DNA from: Gigaspora margarita
Lineage: Eukaryota; Glomeromycota; Glomeromycetes; Diversisporales; Gigasporaceae
Length of the DNA stretch: 64,000 nt
NCBI GenBank assembly: GCA_009809945.1
Contig: WTPW01000030.1
Location: forward strand, 706,042-770,041
Reading direction: 5' to 3'
Positions 23,907 to 35,453 of the stretch are shown here, piece by piece. Within the stretch, counting starts at the first letter, position 1. Every line of letters begins with the position of its first letter. The notes below the pieces were generated by a model. It saw only the letters and a program-made list of their open reading frames with translations. It had not been told where the DNA came from and did not search any database. The translations under genes were made by a program, and so were the position numbers.

Positions 23907-24143
23907 GTTTTAGACAGTTCCAGACATTGTATTTTATATTTATCTTATATCTCTTATCTCCTCTTCATTATTATTAAAAACTCTTGGGATTTCTAAGGAA
24001 CAGACACCTTGGAACAGCCCTCTTGTTAAATTAATAAACTATACTTCCCTCTTGCACACCACTTCACGCCCACAGAAAGGGATTTCAGGAGCTGTATGAT
24101 TGTTACTTTACTGGATTTAAAGAAAGCATCCAGTACTGTAACA

Positions 24144-25464
24144 ATGTAACAAATAAAAAAATAATTAAAAAAAGGTCAAATACATAAAAAAATAATAATA
24201 ATAAAAATATATATATATTGTATAAGATTTTCTAAGGTTTTTTTTTTACTTTGCAAAGATTGATTATATGCTTTAAATTTTATACAATTGTACAAATTTT
24301 TACAAATAAGCTATCTATTTCAATTACTCAAATTTTTTTGTATACTAACTAATTTTTTTTCCTAGCAGGACCCTATCTATTGGAACACCTGTTGGTTTAG
24401 ATCTCATATTAGAAACATTAGAACAAGTCCTTTTCAAACTTTGGTATCTTATTACATATTAGAACTTTAGCTATTACAAATTGGGTTTGAACTCATTTTA
24501 TTTTATTACTATAAATTTGATAATTGTAACTACTTAATTAAGTCCATCTATAGACATCCTGGGTTTCTGTCTTTCTATAGTATTTTGGTTACTTACTGGC
24601 TAGTTTTTTTATTTTACCTATTGGAAATTTGAACTAGCAATCTTCAATTTGCAACTGGGAGCATAGCTACTATCTATTAACCTGCAGGTATTTAAAAGGT
24701 ACTATGATTATTAAATTTAAAGTATTTATCAATAAATATTATTAATTAGCAATAATAAAAAGCAAATTAAAAGTAATTAATAATACAAGTAAATATTATA
24801 TATTAAGCATAAAAACTATATAATCAAAACAGAGTTTAATATTGTATATATAAATTATAATTGTAATAAACATAAAGTATATAAAGAATAAAAAAATTTT
24901 TTTAGCTTTTATATTAATGCAAAAAAGTATTATAATTGAAAAAATTATATTGTTTTATGAAGATAGTAATATACTATTTCTTAATATTTGCTACTTATAT
25001 TTGGATTGTCAAGGCTATAATATTTATTATAAAACATTTGTTTAAATAATAAGTTTGGGTTAACAAAGGCTATAATATTTATTTTAAAATATTTTTCTAA
25101 AAGATAAGTTTAGAATTGTTATAGAGATTAAACAATCTGAAGTTATAAATACTATTCAATTAGCTATATTAACAGATTAATGCTAAATAGAATAGCTAAA
25201 ATTAGATTAATATAAAAAGACTATTTAAGGGCCAGTCTTTTTAACTAGCTGTATAGTTCTTGTTCTTATTCTTTTAATTAGTTCAAAACAATTAAAAATA
25301 AACTATTAAATAAGTATTAAATATTTAAAAATATGTATTTATTATATTAGAATAAATTTGCTAGTTTAATTTAATAAAATTAACTATAGTAGTTAGTTAG
25401 TTCTATTTTTAAAGTATATTAGATATTAATACTTTTTTTAATAATAAATTTTAGTCATACCTCC
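24144..25464. other. AT-rich non-coding stretch
   Basis: No gene or defined element is seen. Words such as AGGCTATAATATTTATT recur (25011, 25070), marking an imperfect local duplication of about 60 bp. Confidence 0.5.
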
Positions 25465-25642
25465 TCTTTTATCTTGTAAAAATAAGCTATTAACTCTATT
25501 TTGGTTCAAATTATAGTATTTGTTCTTTTATCTTGTAAAAATAAGCTATTACCTCTATTTTGGTTCAAATTATAGTATTTGTTCTTTTATCTTGTAAAAA
25601 TAAGCTATTATCTCTATTTTTGGTTCAAATTATAGTATTTGT
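25465..25642. repeat. 59-bp tandem repeat, three units
   Basis: Three units begin TCTTTTATCTTGTAAAAATA at 25465, 25524 and 25583, a period of 59 bp, with only a few differences. The period is not a multiple of three and no ORF runs through, so it is non-coding. High identity suggests recent expansion. Confidence 0.9.
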
Positions 25643-26888
25643 TCATATATTTAAACAAAAGAAAATTAAATAAAATAAAAATATATATATGTTTTTATTA
25701 TTATTATTTTTGTTATTATTATTTATTCTACTCCTTTTCTTATTTATAAAGCTAACTGCTATAACTTTGTACAAATAGCTAACAACTTCTTCTTTATAAT
25801 TAAAAATAATAACAACTTTATTATTATTCTCATTATTACAATTATTATTTTTGTTATTATTATTGTTATATTTATTTTTGTTATTATTATTATTTCTATT
25901 ATTACAATAGAAACTTTGCTTAAAGTAACTTTGATGATAAATATTTACTATTGTAAAGAGAAAAATACAACAAAGAAACATGAGTGAAAGTAAAAATATA
26001 TGTAGTGCAATATACAGCTTATAATATAATACAAAAATTAACCTATAAAAACAAATTTGACAATCCAATTATACACAGAAGATAAAAATTAATTATTGTT
26101 GATTAGCACTATAGTCAAATAATATTGATATAAAAAACTATTATATTAAGGTAAGTAAATATAGACTATTTATTATATAATTTTAGTGGTACAAAGAAAT
26201 TTATATAGAAATTAAAAATGTGCTATTGGTAAAACTTTTTATACAGTAATTTGTTAAAACTTATATTATATAAAACAAAATACATGTTTTATAATAGTAA
26301 AAATTTAATAAAGCATATATTTAAAAAAATTATACTTCTATATATTATAAAGTTTTTCAGTTGGTTCAAATTTCTCTTAGTAATACAAAATAATTAATTT
26401 TAATTGGTTGATATGATTATTATATGATTTTTGTAAACAAATTTTAATATATAAGATTTAAATCTTTATACTTTATAAATATTCAACCAATTGTAATAAT
26501 TTTATCATTTTTAGAATCAAAAAAACTTGCTCAATAATTTTATTTAATAGTTCAAAAATGATTTGCTTAAAAATTTTACAAAATTTTAAAAAAAAAATCA
26601 ATGGCACAAATTTTATATATATTTGCAATTTGTACTTCTACTTTTAAATACATGTTAAAAGAGTATTTTATATATAGTGCACTATAGCAATATGCTGCAA
26701 CTATAAGATTTTTTGTTAATTTATATTTTTTTATATATTTTACTATTTGTTATTATTAATTTTTTCTTACTTATCTTTATATATATTATATAATTAAATT
26801 TAGTATGTATTTTTTATTTTATTTTTGTAAAAACTATTAATGAACTTTTAAATTTTGCAGAGCAAAATTTTTGAAAAAGAAAACACAA
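25643..26888. other. AT-rich non-coding stretch with TTATTA microsatellite
   Basis: The section 25690-25900 contains interrupted TTATTA/TTATTATTG tracts. These create an Asn-rich ORF on the minus strand that I regard as spurious. The remainder shows nothing recognisable. Confidence 0.5.
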
Positions 26889-28194
26889 TGGCCTACTATA
26901 TTACTGTGAACACTTTTTAAAAATTTATATAGAGCTAAATATTTAAAATTTTAAGCTTAAAATTACATTATATATTCTTTAAATCTATATCCTTTAAATA
27001 AAAAAAATTTAAAAGATTTTATGCTACAGTTTTTAAAATAATTAAGTTTAAATAAAATACTATATTTTTTTATTTGACCAGTTTTGTTGTTGTATAAAAT
27101 TAATTAAAATAATAATTGTATAGCAAAAATTAATTTTTTATTAATAAGCTAATTGGATTTAAAAATATGCAAAAATTATTCAGTATGACAAATTACATAT
27201 AAGGTCATACAAAAAAATTTTTTTGGTTTTCATAACATAGAACTATTTAAACAGACCTGGCCAGCCAGTTTTTTTTTTTTAAATTTTATATATAAAAATT
27301 TTATAAATTTTTTTTTAAAAAACCAATCTGGTTATTAAAACATATAAAAAAATTTTTTTACAAGTTTTCAAATTTTAACCCAGCCAGGTTATGAAAACCA
27401 AAAAATTTTTTTACATGGCCTAATTTCAAATTTTTATAAGATTTTAAAAATTTTTTAATGTAGTTATTATTTCTAAATATAGTAATGCAATTATTAATTT
27501 AAAATTACATAAATTACCAAATATAATAATTTTATTACTATATATAAAATGGCTATAGCCTGGTTCATTTATATATTTTTGATTATTTAATTAAAATTAG
27601 AGTAAGGGTTAGTTAGGAGTTAGAGTTAGAGCAAGTTTTATATATAAAATTGTTTTTCTGACATTTTTTATTAGTGCCCCAAGACAGTTTTAGATATTCA
27701 TTTCTTGTATTTTTGTATTTTTTACTTTTTTTTTTGTTTTTGTCACATTAGACTGATCCAGAAAAGCCATTATTTACAATTTGATTGGCCATTACTCTTG
27801 TAACTGAACCTGGCTTTAACAATCCCTATATATAGTAATTAAATAAATATTTTTTAAAAAATTATAAAATTTTTAAGATATATACAATTTGTTATACTAA
27901 ATAATTTTATTTAAAAAAAATAGCTAGCTTATTAATAAAAAATTTAAGTTTATATATTACTAAATTTAGTAATTCTAGTTAATATATTAAAATTTAGAAA
28001 ATTAGTTAAATATAAAAATTTAAAAGGTTACTTAAACTTAATATTTTAAAAATTAGTATAAAATTTTTTAAAACTTTTTTTTTATTTAAAAGATATAGAT
28101 TTACAGAATTTATAATTTAATTTTTAGCTTAATATCTTAGATATTTAGCTCTGTATAAATTTTTAAAAAGTGTCTACAATAATATAGTAGGCCA
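26889..28194. mobile_element. Long-inverted-repeat element (about 1.3 kb)
   Basis: The left arm, about 26889-27060, starts TGGCCTACTATATTA and continues CACTTTTTAAAAATTTATA and GAGCTAAATAT. The right arm (about 28015-28194) is its inverted copy, with roughly 80-85% identity by eye over about 170 bp. The 0.95-kb middle has no coding sequence and holds a Tourist-like MITE at 27203-27420. No convincing target duplication is seen at the borders. It may be a non-autonomous foldback or MULE-like element. The superfamily is unresolved. Confidence 0.6.
27203..27420. mobile_element. Tourist-like MITE (218 bp, TAA target)
   Basis: The left end GGTCATACAAAAAAATTT and the right end AAATTTTTTTACATGGCC are inverted repeats of about 35 bp, continuing into TTGGTTTTCATAAC. 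It lies between TAA trinucleotides (27200-27202, 27421-27423). A TAA (TWA) target and GG-starting termini fit the PIF/Harbinger superfamily. Inner inverted words CCAGCCAG and CCAGCCAGG make a second stem. It is nested in the long-inverted-repeat element. Confidence 0.7.
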
Positions 28195-28610
28195 CTATAG
28201 TATTATATTAGAGAAGAAGCAAAAATTATATGATTTTTTAAGGGGCAAAAGTTGAAATTATATTTAAGGAGCAAGAAGAATATTCACAATTTTTAGAAAA
28301 GCACAGGATTTTTTATATACAATTGACAAATTAGAAATTACATTTTTAGCACAAGATATAAACAGATAGATAATTATTGAATTACATAGACAATAAACAA
28401 ATGTAATTCATATATTATTATATCTTTTATAGTTTAATTTTGAAGTAAAATAAGTCACAATTTAGAAAAATAAAACTTTTTATCCAGTTTATAAAAATTT
28501 ACAAATATATAAACTTTATTAGAAAGTTTTTAATAATAAGTTACATGTTCTTTATTAATATTTTTAAACTAATTAACAAAGCTATTATTGTATATAATAA
28601 ACCAACTTTT
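28195..28610. other. AT-rich non-coding stretch
   Basis: Nothing recognised. Confidence 0.5.
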
Positions 28611-28773
28611 ATTAAATTAAATATCTTTTGAAAAATAAACATTTTATGAAAATAGTATATAAAGGTTATAATAAAATCAATGAATTAATTATTAAATTAA
28701 ATATCTTTTGAAAAATAAACATTTTATGAAAATAGTATATAAAGGTTATAATAAAATCAATGAATTAATTATT
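28611..28773. repeat. 80-bp tandem duplication, essentially identical
   Basis: The segment starting ATTAAATTAAATATCTTTTG occurs at 28611 and again at 28691, and appears identical over the 80-bp unit. In an otherwise decayed region this is a recent duplication or an assembly or slippage artefact. Confidence 0.9.
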
Positions 28774-29214
28774 TAAATAATAACAAATAAAAAAAAAACA
28801 AAAAGCAATATTGAATTTTGTGAATTGAATAGTAAAATATTCTTTTATTACCTCTTACTATAAACCTTTTCTAGTATGATGCAGAATAATGCAGCATAAT
28901 GCAACTTTAATTTTTAAAAAAATGATCTCTATAAAGCTATTTTATTAGTAAAGTATTGCATAATTGAATTGGGTTTTTTTAAATATCTAAAATTCTGGTT
29001 TATACTACTTTTCTATCTAAATACTTATGTAATATTATTTATAGAAATTATTAGAATCAAAAGATTTCTATGCTTATATAAGAAACCTGACTATATAAAA
29101 ATTAAGAGAAGAAGTAGGCCTCTAATAAAAAATAATCAGGTGATTAATAACATGGCCCTTAGTATAATTTTATTATATTCCTTTTTAAAAGAGAAAAGAA
29201 AAAAATAATTAATT
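28774..29214. other. AT-rich stretch with one short open frame
   Basis: A 79-codon frame at 28969-29208 (+) has a hydrophobic start and a lysine-rich tail but no family feature. I judge it random. Nothing else is seen. Confidence 0.4.
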
Positions 29215-30350
29215 AATTATATATGCATTTATTCAAAAAAAATAACTTAATATATGCAATTTTTATAGACAAAATTTTCATGATCTAGTGATCAAATCTG
29301 CATTAGTTTACAATAACTACAGATTAGAATTATGTATTTACTAATTCTCTCAAGTTTCTTTTTAGCTAAATGAAAACTTTTTTCTTATTGAATAGCTTGA
29401 AAATTAATATAAAAAGTATTTATTTGAATAATTGTTTTGTTATTTATATAAAGGTCACATGCTTGTTTAAATATTTTTTTACTTTTTAATACTAATTCTC
29501 TAACTTTTCATAATCAGATAAAAAAACACTTTAGAAGCTCACAAACAAAAATAAACATATATGAGAGGACAGCCAAGTAGAAACTATAATTTTAGCTTTA
29601 TTTTTTATTTATTTATTTTTTCTCTTCTTTTTCTTTTTTTTAAATTATTTTTTATTTTTTTTTTGTTTAATTCATTTGGTTTAAGTTATTTGGAATTATT
29701 TTTTTTAGCTTATATCACTTTTTAAAACTCTTGGAAGAGAGTGGCAAATGAAATGAATATATAAAATGAACCAACTATTTTTAAAGTAGTAAATCAATTA
29801 TAACAAATTGATTTTAAGTTAAATATAGCTTAGAAATTCTAGTTGAGTTGCTAATTAAGTCAGAAAAATCTGACTCAACAGTTAATATTATGATTTTTTT
29901 GCAAAAAAGAAGAGCAAAAAAAAATAAATAATTATATAATGCATTTATTTGAGAAAAAGATTTAGTATATACATTTTTACAAACAAAATTATTTTGATTT
30001 TAAAGTATAGTATACAGCAATCACAAATCAGAATTTTGGGTTTACTAATTCCCCTATTGGCCAAATACAAATTTTGTCTCTCATTAAATAGAATAAATCA
30101 CTAATCAGATAGCTTAAAATTAATATAAAAAATTATAATTTGAATAATTGTTAGTTACATATTAATTTAAATATTTTCTTCTTACTTCTAGTTATCTCGA
30201 TCTTTGCAATCAAATAAAAAAATACTTCAGAGGCTCTTTTTTAGCATTTTTTATTTTTGAACCTTTTTAATGCAAACTAAAATAAACTTAAATAAAAATA
30301 GCCAAATAGAATTTAAAATTTTAACTTTATATTATTTATTATTTTTCTTA
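29215..30350. repeat. Direct duplication of an approximately 400-bp non-coding segment
   Basis: Segment 29215-29620 and segment 29925-30350 align in the same orientation, for example TTAGTATATACATTTTTACA against TTAATATATGCAATTTTTAT, then TTTACTAATTC and AATAATTGTT. Both end in a TTTTATTTATTT-rich tract. Divergence is high, so this is an old duplication. The 30340-30530 part is low-complexity T-rich sequence with an AATTYAGTTTAATGTTATT word repeated twice. Confidence 0.6.
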
Positions 30351-30535
30351 ATATGTTTTATTTTATTTTATTTAATTTTTTTTCTTGGTATTTTTTTTAT
30401 TTTATTTTATTTTTTTTAATTCAGTTTAATGTTATTTATTATTATTTTTTTATTTTTTTCTTAGTATTTTTTTTATTTTATTTTTTTTTTAATTTAGTTT
30501 AATGTTATTTTTTAAATTATTTTGTTTTTATTTAA

Positions 30536-30889
30536 GGGTAGAGTACAATGATCTACATTTTAATAGTGATACTAATTTTTTTACAATAACATTCAATTGA
30601 AATCAGGTAGTAATCATGTTATTGTATGTTATTTATATTGTACTATCTAAAAAAATCTTAATTGATCTAAGAAAATTGACAATATATACAAGTAGATTTT
30701 TTTTAATATAATTTGTGGCTTTAAAGTTTCACTACCATAAATAGAAGGGTTTGACCTATATGCCACAAAATTTTGGCCAAGATTGGATATGTTCTCAAAA
30801 ATCTTTATCAATGGTGTATTTTTGCCCCTATATAAAAATTTTTTTGTACAATGATCATATATGAAAATGATCAATGTTGTACTCTACCC
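30536..30889. mobile_element. TTAA-flanked MITE (354 bp, piggyBac-like)
   Basis: The ends GGGTAGAGTACAA and TTGTACTCTACCC are perfect 13-bp inverted repeats. They are flanked by TTAA on both sides (30532-30535, 30890-30893), the target of piggyBac-type elements. The interior is non-coding; the 75-codon minus frame inside shows no family feature. Confidence 0.82.
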
Positions 30890-31032
30890 TTAAATTATTC
30901 TTTATTTTAAATTATTTTTTTATTTTAATTATTTTTTATTTAACTTATTTTATGACAATTATCATTTATCGCCATGGCATTGACATTACCACCTCCTAAT
31001 CAACTAATTATTTTGTTTGTTTTATTTTACAT

Positions 31033-31641
31033 TGTTAAAGTAGGGAGGCCTTCTTATACTCCTTACTATAACAACGACACAGCTACAGGGATCCTTTAAC
31101 GGTTTATAGTGGTGTCAAAGAGGCAGGTATAATTTCTCAGTCTGTAAGAAATTATACTCTTCTCTATAGGCGGTTCGTGACAGTATTTAGATTGAACAAT
31201 AGTTTCTTTATTTAATAATAATAGCAAGAGGGCTATTCCTAGGCTTCTATTCCTAAAAAATCTCTTTTACAAGATATTTAATGAATTTAAAGAGAAGTAG
31301 GTGTCTGAGTCTAATTTGACTAAGAAAAATTCTATGTCTTTAAATACATTTTAGAATAAGTGTTATAAGCGTTGATTTACAATGATAAATGTTACAATCA
31401 TCATGAGCAACATAAGCATTATAAGCAGTATAAGCAGTATAAGCGGTATAAGTGTTATAAGTGGTATAAGCGTTATAAGCGATATAAGCAGTATAAGCAT
31501 TATAAGCAGTATATGAACTATTCTAAATGTCTAACTTTTCAAACAATAATAACAATATACAAAATACTAAGATAATAATAAAATAGAAATAATAATAAAT
31601 ATTCTACTAAAATAATAATATTAACTACTCATTCTATAACA
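31033..31641 (-). repeat. Gypsy element 2: 3' LTR (609 bp)
   Basis: Read on the minus strand it starts TGTTATAGAATGAG and ends CCCTACTTTAACA (TG...CA). It contains about a dozen 9-bp tandem units of the type ATAAGCRGT (31395-31515). It matches the 5' LTR closely apart from small indels in the array. The upstream polypurine-like stretch is short (GGAACAGAAA). Confidence 0.88.
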
Positions 31642-31762
31642 TTTCTGTTCCTTTAGAAAATTTACTCTGTAAATTCCTTCTCTAGTTCTTCTATTAAGAG
31701 ATCATAGTCTTCATCCCTTAGCTTGATTATCTGAGTCATTGAAAGGTGTTTGGTTTGGTGTA

Positions 31763-32350
31763 TTAAGTCTTTAGGACAAACCGTAAAGATTTTTCTGATT
31801 CTTTGAGCTCCTTTCCAAATGTCTTGGGTTTTTCTTTCACCTTTACTTTTTGAATCTGTTCTTTAATTTGTGTTCGGTGTTCTGTCTGTTTCTCGATTAT
31901 TGTTCCCAAATAATAATGGGCTTCAATGGCCTGGATCTGTCCTCGATGTGATTGTTTAAATTTGGGTAACTCTTGAAGAATTTTATCAACTTGTGCGGTC
32001 CAAGATTCTCGGAGAAAAGGATTTGTCTTAGCAGTCTTCTGCGGGTTAAGAGTCTGAGTCAAGTCTTCAAATAATTGAGCAATAGCCTTAGGTTTTTCAG
32101 TTATGGTTGGAGTTAATAAGGCTTCTATGTCTTCATCAAAGGGTCTTAGTAATTTATTAAGTTCATTAGAAGGGTCTGGTTCTTCTGTTGGAGTAATATC
32201 AATTACTTGTTCTGGGTTTTGAGCATCCCATAAGATCACATTCTGGCTAGAAATTCCTAAATGGTATTGGGCAGCGGGGTCTTGTCTCCAAATAGAAAGA
32301 AAGTTTCGAAGAGCCAATATGGTGTTGGGTTGTAAAGTAGTAGATTCCAT
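31763..32350 (-). CDS. Extra 3' ORF of gypsy element 2 (195 aa, unknown)
   Basis: The ORF lies between integrase and the 3' LTR and opens MESTTLQPNTILALRNFLSI, with WRQDPAAQ next. The middle is acidic and proline-rich, and the C-terminal part is basic and helical (WTAQVDKILQELPKFKQ, HYYLGTIIEKQ). It matches the 22230-22868 frame of element 1 in opening, length and the YYLxxxIEK motif. There is no membrane segment, so it is not a typical envelope protein. The function is unknown. Confidence 0.6.
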   Translation of the reverse strand: MESTTLQPNTILALRNFLSIWRQDPAAQYHLGISSQNVILWDAQNPEQVIDITPTEEPDPSNELNKLLRPFDEDIEALLTPTITEKPKAIAQLFEDLTQTLNPQKTAKTNPFLRESWTAQVDKILQELPKFKQSHRGQIQAIEAHYYLGTIIEKQTEHRTQIKEQIQKVKVKEKPKTFGKELKESEKSLRFVLKT

Positions 32351-32699
32351 TTTAGGGGTTTTGGTAATATATCTGAAAAATTAATCAGAGTATAAAGTTA
32401 TATATATATGTAATAAAGTAGCACAATGATTTTCATGGGGTAGTGTACAAAGTTTTACACCAATATCACTCCCTCTCACAATAAATTTCTTCCAGAAATT
32501 TCTAATTGTCAATTACAATTATTGGTTCCCATGTCTGTTTCTCATAGTACTTAGCAAGTTTATTACTATTATAGTACTTTTATAAAGTCTTTCCTTTCAA
32601 ATCTTAGAGTTTATATGCACCATTGTTCAATTGTTCTTGAATTATAAAGGGTCCAATTCTTTTATCTTCAAATTTAGCAGATCGTGACATTTCTAATTC

Positions 32700-34200
32700 T
32701 TTTCATTGTATCCATACTTTTTTTCCAATTTTGAAAGTTTCTTCTTTTATTTTCTTATCGAAATATTTCTTCTGTTTCTCTTGTGATTTCCTAGTATTTT
32801 CTCTAGCTTCTTCTTGTAACATTGGTAGTTTTTCTATTAACTCATAAGCATGTTGTAGTATACTGTCTTGTATATTTATTTCTATATCTATATTGTCTAC
32901 AGGATGTACTGGAAGAAGTGCTTCTATGGGTAGTGTAGCTTGTCTTCTATAGACTAACTGAAATGGAGTATATCCAGTAGTAGCATATCTTTTTGTTCTG
33001 TAGACTAGGAGAACATCAGGTACATTTAAATCCCAGTCATCATCTCCTTTTACTTTGGCAAGAGATTCACATAATGTTCGATTAAGTCTTTCAACCATTC
33101 CATTTGTCTGAGGGTGGTATGGCGAAGAGAATTTATGTTTGATGAGAAACTTTTCACACAGTATTCGTATGGTTTCACTAATAAAGTTTCTTCCTTGGTC
33201 AGAAAGTATAATCTTTGGAGTTCCATGTCTACAAATAATTTCTTTGAAAATAAATTGAGCAAGAGTATTAGCACTAGCATCAGGTACAGCACAGGCTTCC
33301 GGCCATCTTGTTAGATAGTCTGTAGCAACGATAATATAACAGTTGTTTTGGGCAGTTATTGGAAGAGGTCCTACAAGATCAATTCCAACTTTTTTGAAAG
33401 CACGTCCTATCTGAATTGGATGAAGGGGTTCTTTTCTTCTTCCTTTTTGCCTTTTTGGCATATCTCACAAGTCTTTACATATTCTTGGATGTCTCGGTAC
33501 ATTTGATCCCAATAATATCGTTTAGCTATTTTATAGTACATAGTATCAGTTCCCAAGTGTCCAGCAGTGGAATGTTTATGCATCATATAAAGGATCAGTT
33601 CTACTTCTGTTCATTTAATAACTCCAAAAGGGTGGTCAGTATCTTTTCTGTTTCTTTTATATAAGAGGTTATATCTAATTTCAAAATATCTAGCTTGATT
33701 AATTAATTGTTTCTTTTGGTAGTCTGTAAATTCTTCCAGTATTGTGTCTGATTCTAGATAGTTATAAAGTTGAATATATCAGTCTAAATTCATGATCTAT
33801 ATGATTTATTTGTCTGTGTTAGTAGGCGTGATAAAACATCAACATTAGAGTGAATTCTGTCTGGTTTGTGGAGGATTTCAAAGTTATAAGGTTGGAGTTT
33901 AAGAATCCATCGTCCAATCCTTTCTTTGGGTTCAGCGGAGCGTAGCCATTTTAAAGCAGAATGATCTGTAACTAATATAAAGTGAGTAGTGCCTAAATAT
34001 TTGTAAAAGTGTTCAATAGCCCAAACTACAGCAGCACATTCTAATTCTGTTGCGCCGTAGTTTACTTTTTCCTTTCGAAGGCTTTTGCTTGCATAAGCAA
34101 TTGGGTGTTCTTTTCAATCGTGGTCTAGTTGGCTAAGAGTAGCACCAAATTCATAGTAAGAAGCATCTGTAGCCAAAATAAATGTCTTTCTAAAATCTGG
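32700..34200 (-). pseudogene. Gypsy element 2: RNase H and integrase region (fossil)
   Basis: On the minus strand RNase H-like sequence (about 34130-33880) precedes an integrase with an H2C2 motif (HSTAGHLGTD-like, about 33560). The core is best read in 32703-33461: GIDLVGPLPIT, YLTRWPEACAVPDASANT, HGTPKIILSDQGRNF, YHPQTNGMVERLNRTL. These give the D,D,E triad typical of retroviral-type integrases. A tail, KKYFDKKIKEETFKIGKKVW, follows. The region is fossil, with several breaks. Confidence 0.8.
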
Positions 34201-34269
34201 GTAGGCTAATATAGGGGCAGCAGTAAGTCGATCTTTTAATTCTATAAAGGCTTCTTGTTGAACATGGGT

Positions 34270-35370
34270 CTATCTGTAGGGTTCATCTTTTTGTAACAAT
34301 CGATTTAATGGTTTAGCAATAGCAGAAAAGTTTTGGATAAATTGTCTATAATATCTAGCTAATCCTAAGAATGAGCAAAGTTGGGTTATATTTTGAGGTG
34401 GCTGTATCTTTTGAATGGCTTCTATTTTTGCAGGGTCTGGAGCTATTCCACCAGGTGCGATAATATGTTCTAAGAAAAGTAAGCATTGCATCCAAAAATT
34501 ACATTTCTCGATGTTAAGGCGTAATCCAGCTTTCTTAATTCTTCGAAAAACTTCATTTAAATGTCTAAGGTGGTCATCAAATGTTCAAGAATATACTATA
34601 GTATCGTCTAGATATACCACTACAAATTTCTATGCAATCCCATCATATACTCAGTCCATAAGTCTTTGGAAAGTAGCAGGAGCATTGCAAAGTCCAAAAG
34701 GCATTACATTAAACTCGTAGATTCCATAGCGGATTACAAATATAGTCTTTTCCTGGTCTCGAAGGTGCATTGCAACTTGCCAGTATCCACTTGCAAGATC
34801 CAAGATAGAAAACCAATGTGATCCAGCAAGGGTATTCAACATTTCATCTATGCGGGCAGAGGATATTCGTCCTTTCTGGTAACATTATTAAGCTTTCTGT
34901 AGTCTAAACAAAAGCGTAATTTACCATTTTTCTTTTTCACTAAAACAACAGAGAGGTTCAGGGGCTATCAGAGGGTCATATAAGCTTGTGTTTTATCATC
35001 TTCTGGATTTCTTCTTTGATAAATATCTGTTCATTTGGGGTACAGAATAAGGTCTAGAGCGAATTGGAGGTACTTTTTCTGTAAAGATACGGTGAGAAAC
35101 TAAGTCAGTTCGACCTAATTCATTCATGTCTGTTGCAAAAATATCTGCAAATTTCTCAAGTAACAGTCTAAATCTAAGTCCTTGATCTGCAGTAAGAGGA
35201 CCTATATTTAATGAGGTACTAAGGGTTAAAGTATATTCTTCATAAGGAATAAGAGTGTCTATATTATATACAGAGGTAGGTACTAAATCTAAGGAGTAAT
35301 GTTCAAGGGGTTTATTTATGCTATTGTCTGAATCAATAGGTAGTTTGTCATCCTTCCTAGGATTATCCAA
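34270..35370 (-). pseudogene. Gypsy element 2: reverse transcriptase region (fossil)
   Basis: Blocks visible include GLRFRLLLEKFADIFATDMN (about 35150), WFSILDLASGYWQVAM (about 34800) and MPFGLCNAPATFQRLMD (about 34660). The YLDD catalytic box is about 34600, and IQPPQNITQLCSFLGLARYY lies at 34350-34400. These are the conserved RT motifs of the Ty3/gypsy class. The region is broken. Confidence 0.85.
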
Positions 35371-35453
35371 AAATTTGTATTGGTGAAAAGGGTTGCAAGA
35401 ATATTAGTCCTTTGTTGCTAGTATTGAGTATCTTGTTGAATAAATTGAAGTAG

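Larger units (their letters stand above)
18455..24143 (+). mobile_element. Fossil Ty3/gypsy LTR retrotransposon, element 1
   Basis: This is an old LTR element on the + strand, starting exactly where duplication copy A ends. In order, the recognisable parts are an aspartic-protease-like region (about 18600-18780), a multi-zinc-knuckle block (19170-19420), a Cys-rich region (to about 20300), RNase H (about 20510-20673) and integrase (about 20900-22130). An extra ORF (22230-22868), a polypurine tract (23032-23045) and one LTR (23046-24143, enlarged by a nested MITE) follow. Only a 3' portion is recognised; no 5' LTR or gag is seen. It is broken, with roughly ten or more breaks. Sequence and order match element 2 at 31033-40924, but the LTRs have diverged strongly, so they are separate subfamilies. 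It is older than the MITE nested in it. Confidence 0.88.
23032..24143 (+). repeat. Gypsy element 1: polypurine tract and 3' LTR
   Basis: AAAGGGGAGAGAAA (23032-23045) is a polypurine tract, immediately followed by TGTTATAGAATAG, the LTR start shared with element 2. The LTR ends at CAGTACTGTAACA (24143), giving a TG...CA structure. Without the nested MITE and its 8-bp duplication the LTR is about 486 bp. Positions 23160-23270 hold about ten 10-bp tandem units of the type TGCATAGYGA. Confidence 0.8.

Noticed and set aside
25643-26068. 141-codon Asn-rich ORF on minus
   Set aside because: The Asn run is the product of a TTATTA microsatellite. The flanks are hydrophobic, low-complexity AT sequence with no family feature.
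31372-31575. Tyr/Lys-repeat ORF (YKRYKQYK) on +, and its twin at 40674-40859
   Set aside because: Produced by the 9-bp array within the LTRs, on the strand opposite to the element; a period divisible by three opens the frame automatically.
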